A DNA stretch of 64,000 nt from Monodelphis domestica. Its lineage: Eukaryota; Chordata; Mammalia; Didelphimorphia; Didelphidae. Under the pieces are notes generated by a model that did not search any database, was not told the origin of the DNA, and worked only from the letters and a program-made list of their open reading frames with translations. The stretch spans positions 108,822,043 through 108,886,042 of the forward strand of contig NC_077228.1 in NCBI RefSeq assembly GCF_027887165.1, given 5' to 3'. This document shows positions 58,144-64,000 of the stretch, one piece after another (positions within the stretch are counted from its first letter, which is position 1; each line of letters opens with the position of its first letter). The translations under genes and the position numbers were made by a program.

Positions 58144-59335
58144 CTCCCCCATCTCTTACTATTCTCTTTGGCTTACTTCTGTACATTGATCATAGAATAG
58201 AATGTATTAAAATTATCTGAGCACTATTAGCCTTATCCTCCCAGGAAGATCCTGGCCAAGTTCCTATTGGGCAGTGCCACTGGCTAGATGCTAGGAACCC
58301 AACACTGAAACAAGACAGTCTCCTTGCCCTCAAGGAGTTTACAGTCTGGGGAAGGGGGACATTAGGTGAGCATTTGTTTGTGGAATTGAACTGTTTGTGC
58401 TGACTCCCAATTACAACATAGTTGATGCCATTTGTTCGGTAGGGTCTTGGCAAGGGATAGGATCAGTGTGGGCCTAGCTTAGACAAGGTAGAATTTCTAG
58501 TTTGAGATTCTAGGATTCATAACTCTTTATATTATTTTGTATAGGCTGGCAAACTTTCCTCTTCCTTTGTAAATATTATTGAAAACTCACAGTTGTGGCT
58601 GTGATTTGAGATGGGAGGAGTGATGGATATACAGAGACACCAGGCATCCATGAGGGCAGTCATGATTTAGGACATAGTGGTAGAGGATGGTTATTTATCA
58701 AGGCTTTAGGCCTTTTGCAGACAGGATCTATCAAACTGGTAGAAGTCAAAGGATTTGGACAAGTTCCCAAGGTTGGCTCTGAAAGGGGATCCAAGCAACC
58801 ATGGAGTTGTAGATTGAGCAGGCTACCATATTTTTCCTCTCAATGTTCTTAAGTTACAGAAGTAAGCATCCATTGGGGGGGTCCATTCCCCTGGAGGAAA
58901 TCTTAAGTGTTTTTGAGAAACTCTGTGTGCTCATTTGTGTATTCTAAGGATATTAAAGCATGGCACCCTCATCCTCCCTGGAGTAAGTAGGAATAATCCC
59001 AGGAAGAGGAACTACTAAAGGGCTTCCATTAGTGTTATTCTCCTTTGGTTTAGAAATGTGAAAATGGGGTTCCTCATGGTTCCCTATACAATGGCTTGTT
59101 GTCCTCTGGAGGAGTGTGGCATTGAGTCAAGGAGAGATAATAGGGAATGAACAGGGTCTGTGATACCCTCCTTAGTGCCTGGTTTGACAGCCTTATTGGC
59201 ATTAATAAATTGGGGCTGACCCAGACAAGTAATCTTTAGGATACACCAAAGTTCTGATTTGCTTTGAAAAATTCAGATATGCCCTGACTCTTTCAGGGTT
59301 GGTGTAATAGAATTGAAAGCGCATGGGGGTGGGAA
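58144..59335. other. Unassigned intronic sequence with a MIR3-like piece
   Basis: 58255-58345 carries CTAGATGCTAGGAACCCAAC and CTTGCCCTCAAGGAGTTTAC. The rest of this kilobase is not assigned. Confidence 0.35.
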
Positions 59336-59515
59336 ATGGGGGATAGCTGGGTGGCTCAGTGGATTGAGAGTTAGGCCTAGATATGGGAGGTCCTAGGTAC
59401 AAATTTGGCCTCAGACACTTCCTTGCTGTGTGACCCTGGTCAAGTCACTTAACCCACATTGCCTAGCCCTTACTGCTCTTCTGCTTTTGAACCAATACAA
59501 AAGATGGAAGGTTAG
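59336..59515 (+). repeat. Type A SINE
   Basis: GGGGGATAGCTGGGTGGCTC to CAAAAGATGGAAGGTTAGAG; the purine tract begins at its tail. Confidence 0.92.
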
Positions 59516-59690
59516 AGAAGAAAGAAAAGGAAAGGAAAGAAAAAGAAAAGAAAGGAGAGGAGAGGGTAGGACAGGAGAGGACAAGAGAGGAAACAGAAAA
59601 GAAAAAAGGAAAGGACAGGAGAAAGGAAAAAGGAAAGGAAAAGAAAGAGAAAAGCATAGGAAAAGCAAAACAAAAGAAAAGCAAAAGCTT
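59516..59690. repeat. Purine tract (AAAGG/GGAGA/AAAAG)
   Basis: About 175 bp almost free of pyrimidines, expanded from the SINE tail. Both-strand ORFs are artefacts. Confidence 0.93.
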
Positions 59691-59699
59691 CAAGTTTTG

Positions 59700-60350
59700 A
59701 GTTAGGAGTCATGAATTTTGAAATCCAGCTCTGCTATATAGTAATGGCCTTTACTTCCTAATCTGTAAAATATAAGTATTTAAGTGCTTACTATTTGCTA
59801 GGCATTATGCTAAGTGCTGGTGATGCCAATAAAAAGGAAAAATAGTACAGGTCCTCGAAGAGCTGCTATTCTAATAACATGTACATTAAAAAAGGAACAT
59901 GTAAGATTCAAATATAAAGCTGGGAGAGAGCTTAGAAATCCTCTAGTTCAAATCATCTTATGGAGCAGAAACTGAGGTTGAGAGGGGAAATAATTTGCTG
60001 AAGGTGATAAAAGTCACCAAGTAGCAAACTTGAGGATCGAACCCAGGTTCTTTGAGGGCTCTTTCTTATGGCATTATCTGCTCATATTCTAGACTTCCTT
60101 CTCTTATGTAGAGGCTGGTGACAAGAGTTTTAAAAGGAGAGAGAGTATAAGAAAAGGTGATTCTGGCACCAAACACTGAAGTAGGAGTTAGGGGACCTGG
60201 GTTCTAATTCTAACTCCAACTACTTACTAGCTTGGTGACCTTGAACAAACCAAAGATCTTCCTCCTGCCTCAGTTTCCTCCTCTTTAAAATAACAATCCC
60301 TTTCAGCCCTGTCACATATAGGATCTCACTTGTTGCTTGCACAACCTTAA
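59700..60350 (+). repeat. MIR, MIR3-like and core-SINE pieces
   Basis: 59760-59890 has GTGCTTACTATTTGCTAGGC. 59935-60060 has GAAACTGAGGTTGAGAGGGG. 60175-60310 has TAACTCCAACTACTTACTAG and CTCAGTTTCCTCCTCTTTAA. Confidence 0.65.
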
Positions 60351-60351
60351 A

Positions 60352-60590
60352 ATGTTGCTGCTGTTGTTCATTCATTTCAGACATGTCCAACTCTTCATGG
60401 CCCCATTTGAGGTTTTCTTGGCAGAGATACCGGAATGGTTTGCCATTTCCTTCGCCAGCTCTTACTTGAGGAAACCAAGGGAAACAGGGTGAAATGACTT
60501 GCCCAGGATCACAGAGCCAGGAAGTGTCTGAATCCAGATTTGAACTCAGGAAGATGAGCTCTATCTGTTGTCCCACCCAGCTGTTCCAGA
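60352..60590 (-). repeat. Type B SINE
   Basis: TGTTGCTGCTGTTGTTCATT start, GGTTTGCCATTTCCTTCGCC and CCACCCAGCTGTTCC head. Confidence 0.92.
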
Positions 60591-60920
60591 GAACAATTCC
60601 AAAGTATATTTTTACAGATGAAGAGGTTGGAAGATTAGATGAAGCTAAAAGATATTAAGTAGCCTATCCAACACCACACAGTGCCAGACCCAGAACTGAA
60701 CCCCAAATTTTCTGATGCCTTTTGTAAATGGTCCTGTGCCTTATCAGTGTAGGAAATTCCAGATCAACACATTCTTCCAACAATGGAGAACAGCAACTGT
60801 TCCATAACTTGGAATCTTTCAGTTTCCTGGAGTGAGAAGGGAAATGACTCTCCCAAAATCATGTCATCAATCACTCAATCCATAAGCATTTACTAAGGAT
60901 CTACTGATGTGGACAATGCT
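60591..60920. repeat. MIR scraps
   Basis: 60615-60720 has TTTTTACAGATGAAGAGGTT. 60875-60910 has CATAAGCATTTACTAAGGAT. Confidence 0.5.
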
Positions 60921-60922
60921 GA

Positions 60923-61213
60923 TTGGGGTCTGGTCCAATGAGCAAACCACCATGTAAATGGAATGCTAATGATATAGTAAATACTTTGGGAGCAACTTTT
61001 GGTCAAGTTTTGCTCTTTTTCTGTGCAGACTCCAAGAAGGCAGTGAGTGTGGAAATTGAACATTGTTTGAATCGAGTCCTATGTGATGGGAAACTGGACC
61101 ACTTGCTGTTCAGAAATCCCAACCAGAAACCTAGGTTGTATCTAAAGATTGATGAGAGGAATTTTCTCATCATTGTGAATCTAAGTTATTCATATGTCTT
61201 ATCTGAAAGGTGA
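60923..61213 (+). other. 96-codon ORF of unknown status
   Basis: Not low-complexity and not a recognised repeat. It contains HCLNRVLCDGKLDHLLF and PRLYLKIDERNF. No splice context or domain identified, and it lies in the LRRN2 intron on the opposite strand. It may be chance or a fragment of an unrecognised element. Confidence 0.2.
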
Positions 61214-61324
61214 CCCTATACTAACTAATCAATTATTGTTTCTATATTCTTTTCATTGTGTACAGCTACTGAGCAATATTTGTGGGACCTTTCAGCCCAT
61301 CATCACTACTCTGTACCAGGCACT

Positions 61325-61500
61325 GTGCTGGGCACTCAGGGTGTTGATTTGAATTGGACTCTTCATGACCCCATTTAGGTTTTTTTTTTTTTTTGGCAAA
61401 GATACTGGAGTGGTTTGCCATTTCCTTCTCCATCTTATTTTACAGCTAAGGAAACTGAGGCAAACAGAGTTAAGTGACTTTCTCTGGGTCACACAAGTTT
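61325..61500 (-). repeat. Type B SINE, 3' half
   Basis: GATTTGAATTGGACTCTTCA, poly-T, AAAGATACTGGAGTGGTTTG and AAACTGAGGCAAACAGAGTT; cut at 61500 by the next SINE. Confidence 0.88.
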
Positions 61501-61772
61501 GTTGTTGCTGTTGTTGTTATTGTTGTGGCATTTTCAGTCATATCCAACTCCTTGTGATCACATTTGGGGTTTCCTTGGCAAAGACACTGAAGTTGTTTGC
61601 CATATCCTTCTCCAGCTTATTTTACAGTTGAGGAAACAGAAGCAAACAGGGTTAAATGACTTGCCCAGGATCTCACAACTAGTAAGTGACTGAGTCTAGA
61701 TTTGAACTCATGAAGATGAGCCTTTCTGATTCCAAACCCAGTAATCTATTCACTGTTACCTAGCTGCTCCCC
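61501..61772 (-). repeat. Type B SINE, full length
   Basis: (TTG)n tail, CACATTTGGGGTTTCCTTGG to TACCTAGCTGCTCC; in tandem with the preceding partial copy. Confidence 0.92.
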
Positions 61773-62277
61773 TAGACACTAGACAGAAGTATCAAGAATG
61801 AACTTGATTCTAGTTCAAGAATCTCACTCTCTATTTACAAAGAGCTCACATTCTAATGAGGAGACCAGTATGCATAGAAATATAGATGACATACATAGGA
61901 AGTGAATAAACACAAATATTTGTGGAGTAGCCAAGGACAAGACCCTTTGGGAGGGAGGATACTAGCAGTTGGAGGAATCCGTCAGGAAGAGTCAGAAGCA
62001 GAACTTGAAATACATCCAGTCTAGTTCCTAATCCACACACATCATGTTGCCTCTTTCAGACCTGTTCATTTAACATCCTGTCTTCTCTGCTAACCTATCA
62101 AGTCCATTCCTACTATGCTCAATGCTGCCCACTCCCAGGCTGTCTAGAGGCTTCTACTGTGGCCCCTTCTGGTCTTTCTCCTCCCACTGCTTCTCCTGGC
62201 CAGAGCTTGGAGCTCTGGATCTGACCTCTCAAGAATCTTGAAGATCTAAATTCTAAGACTCTGCTGAAAAATCACAG
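61773..62277. other. MIR3-like scrap and unassigned sequence
   Basis: 61835-61890 has AAAGAGCTCACATTCTAATG; otherwise nothing recognised. Confidence 0.35.
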
Positions 62278-62540
62278 GGTGGCTAGGTGGCACAGGTGGC
62301 TAGAGTGCCAGTTCTGGAGTTAGGAAGACTCTCTTCATGAATTCAAATCTGGCCTTGGACACTTACTAGCTGTTTGACCCAGGGCAATCCAATTAACCCT
62401 GTCTGCCTTAGTTTCCTTATTTGTTAAATGAGCTGGAGAAGGAAATGGCAAGCCATTCCAGTATCTTTGCCAAGAAAACCCCAAATGGGGTCACAAGGAA
62501 TTGGACATGATTGAAAATGACATAACAACAACAACAAAAA
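62278..62540 (+). repeat. Type B SINE
   Basis: GGTGGCTAGGTGGCACAGGT to AGGAATTGGACATGATTGAA with an (ACA)n tail. Confidence 0.92.
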
Positions 62541-62715
62541 GCTTGTGTGACCCTGGGCAAGTAATTTAAGCCTGTTTGCCTTAGTTTCCTCATCTGTAAA
62601 ATGATCTGGAGAAGGAAATGGCAAACCACTCTAATATCTTTGCCAAGAAAATCACAGATGGGTCCAGGAAGAGTCAGAAAAGTGACCGAAAATGACCAAA
62701 CAAAAACAACTGCGA
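62541..62715 (+). repeat. Type B SINE, 3' half
   Basis: GCTTGTGTGACCCTGGGCAA to GAAAAGTGACCGAAAATGAC; adjacent tandem copy. Confidence 0.9.
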
Positions 62716-62816
62716 GATCACAGCCTCATGCTCCAATATGAGGTGATACAGTTCCCTCAGAGATGCATGGGCCAGCTAGCATCAACTCCCTAGAGATTTT
62801 TTCCTCTTCCCCAATT

Positions 62817-63096
<280 letters not shown>

Positions 63097-63232
63097 CCTT
63101 ACCTTCCATCTGGGAGTCAATACTGTATATTGGCTCCAAGGCAGAAGAGTGGTAAGGGCTAGGCAATGGGGGTCAAGTGACTTGCCCAGGGTCACACAGC
63201 TAGGAAGTGTCTGAGGCCAGATTTGAACCTAG
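63097..63232 (-). repeat. Type A SINE, 3' two-thirds
   Basis: CCCTTACCTTCCATCTGGGA to CCAGATTTGAACCTAG; its tail seeded the TTTC tract. Confidence 0.92.
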
Positions 63233-63927
63233 CCCAATTTATTAAAGAAGGAACCAAGGCCACTGTGATGTCAAGAAGGATGGCAGTTCTACAGCAAGGA
63301 GGCTGACAATAATCAGGAAGCTGAAGAAGGGAAGGAAGGAAGAGGAAGGCAGCAGCGGTGCCAGCCTGAAGCCAGGCAGGGCAGTCACCGTACACAGGGA
63401 CAACATTCGCAGAGGCTGGTCCTGACTGCTCTTTATCCTGCTGACTGCCAGGAACCAGGGGAGACAGAGGTGACCACCTCAGGCATGATCTGCAAAGTCT
63501 AGGCTCTAGGTTCTAATCTCAGAGAGGAGAGCTCTCAGGAATTTAGCTCCCCGGCCAGGCTGACCCATCTGAGGTGGCTGTAGCTCACTTTCAATGCCAC
63601 CATCATAGATTAGGGGTAGGGGGGAAGGGGCATGTTTTCTCAGGATCACACCCTTTCTTTTCCCAGTGCCTTTTTTTGGCTTTGCAACCTTCCTCCTCCA
63701 TCTGCAGTTATTTCTGTAGGTGGGAAAAAACCCCAAACAAACCAATCACCTCAGCTTAAAATGAGCAAAGGTTTTATGTGGGATATTGTGTGCACACATT
63801 TGGGGTAAATAAACATGAACCCGCATCCAGGCATGTGTACTCAAGAGTGTGCACACAACCCGTGCCTAGGGTAGTTCTGGTACTTTCAGTTTCTTTCAGA
63901 CCTAGAGGATGGAGGGAGGATATTTTT
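63233..63927. other. Unique intronic sequence
   Basis: No repeat or exon recognised. Confidence 0.35.
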
Positions 63928-64000
63928 ATAGTGGCAAGATTGCTGGGTTTGGAGTCAGAGGTTCTGAGTTTGAATTTTAATTCTGGATCACAGATGAAGA
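63928..64000 (+). repeat. tRNA/MIR-type SINE, cut by the window end
   Basis: AGTGGCAAGATTGCTGGGTT and GGAGTCAGAGGTTCTGAGTT. Confidence 0.65.

Noticed and set aside
57769..58220. Ser/Leu-rich and Arg/Glu/Asp-rich ORFs
   Set aside because: Frames of the TC/TCTG microsatellite and L2 flank.

Overview
The window looks like nuclear DNA of a marsupial. The only gene I can support is a mammalian LRRN2 orthologue. The rest is packed with interspersed repeats typical of metatherian genomes: two abundant tRNA-headed SINE types, MIR/core-SINE pieces, L2, L3/CR1 and L1 fragments. I cannot resolve opossum from Australian marsupial by eye. There are no bacterial-type genes, rRNA, CRISPR or operons. Nearly all short ORFs are chance or repeat-derived.

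Four labels are used below. 'Type A SINE' starts near GGCAGCTAGGTGGCTCAGTG and ends near CAGTATTGATTCTAAGACAG plus an A-rich tail (WSINE1/SINE1-like). 'Type B SINE' has a similar head, then CTGTAAAATGAGCTGGAGAA and a tail near GAGTCGGACATGACTGAA (Mar1/RTE-tailed-like). 'MIR' is used broadly for core-SINE pieces. 'L2 tail' means the common L2 3' end (CTTAGCACAGTGCCTGGCAC-like, then AATAAATG). Family names are from memory of the sequences; the repeat class is more secure than the name.

Layout. 0-18 kb: an 840-bp TTCC/CCCT pyrimidine tract on an L2 tail, a CA repeat with a perfect palindrome, L1 3' ends, SINEs, a TAC repeat, and an old L1 split by a complete solo LTR (14431-15555). 18-29 kb: a CpG-retaining unique block, an antisense L1 carrying nested SINE and L1 insertions, a long L2 with reverse-transcriptase relic, an L3/CR1 ORF1 esterase relic and an L3-like 3' end. 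28.6-31.4 kb: AT-rich low-repeat sequence that may be conserved non-coding DNA. 32-50 kb: more SINEs, a TTTC/TTCC tract, a textbook 5'-truncated L1 insertion, a second solo LTR inserted into a type A SINE, an LTR- or promoter-like block, a local duplication (46.1/47.6 kb) and two copies of a small hAT-like transposon. 51.9-55.9 kb, minus strand: the coding and terminal exon of LRRN2, with 5' acceptor, 713-codon ORF and a probable 1.5-kb 3'UTR. 55.9-64 kb: the LRRN2 5' intron, again full of L2, SINEs and pyrimidine tracts.

In human, LRRN2 lies tail-to-tail with MDM4 with a large spacer, so 0-51.9 kb is probably the LRRN2 downstream intergenic region. No MDM4 coding exon is visible. I found no evidence of a novel multi-gene system. 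The most noteworthy observations are the pair of related solo LTRs with exact 4-bp target duplications, the low-repeat candidate regulatory blocks, the local duplication, and details of the LRRN2 exon (upstream ORFs, an extra cysteine, a GGAA repeat in the probable 3'UTR).
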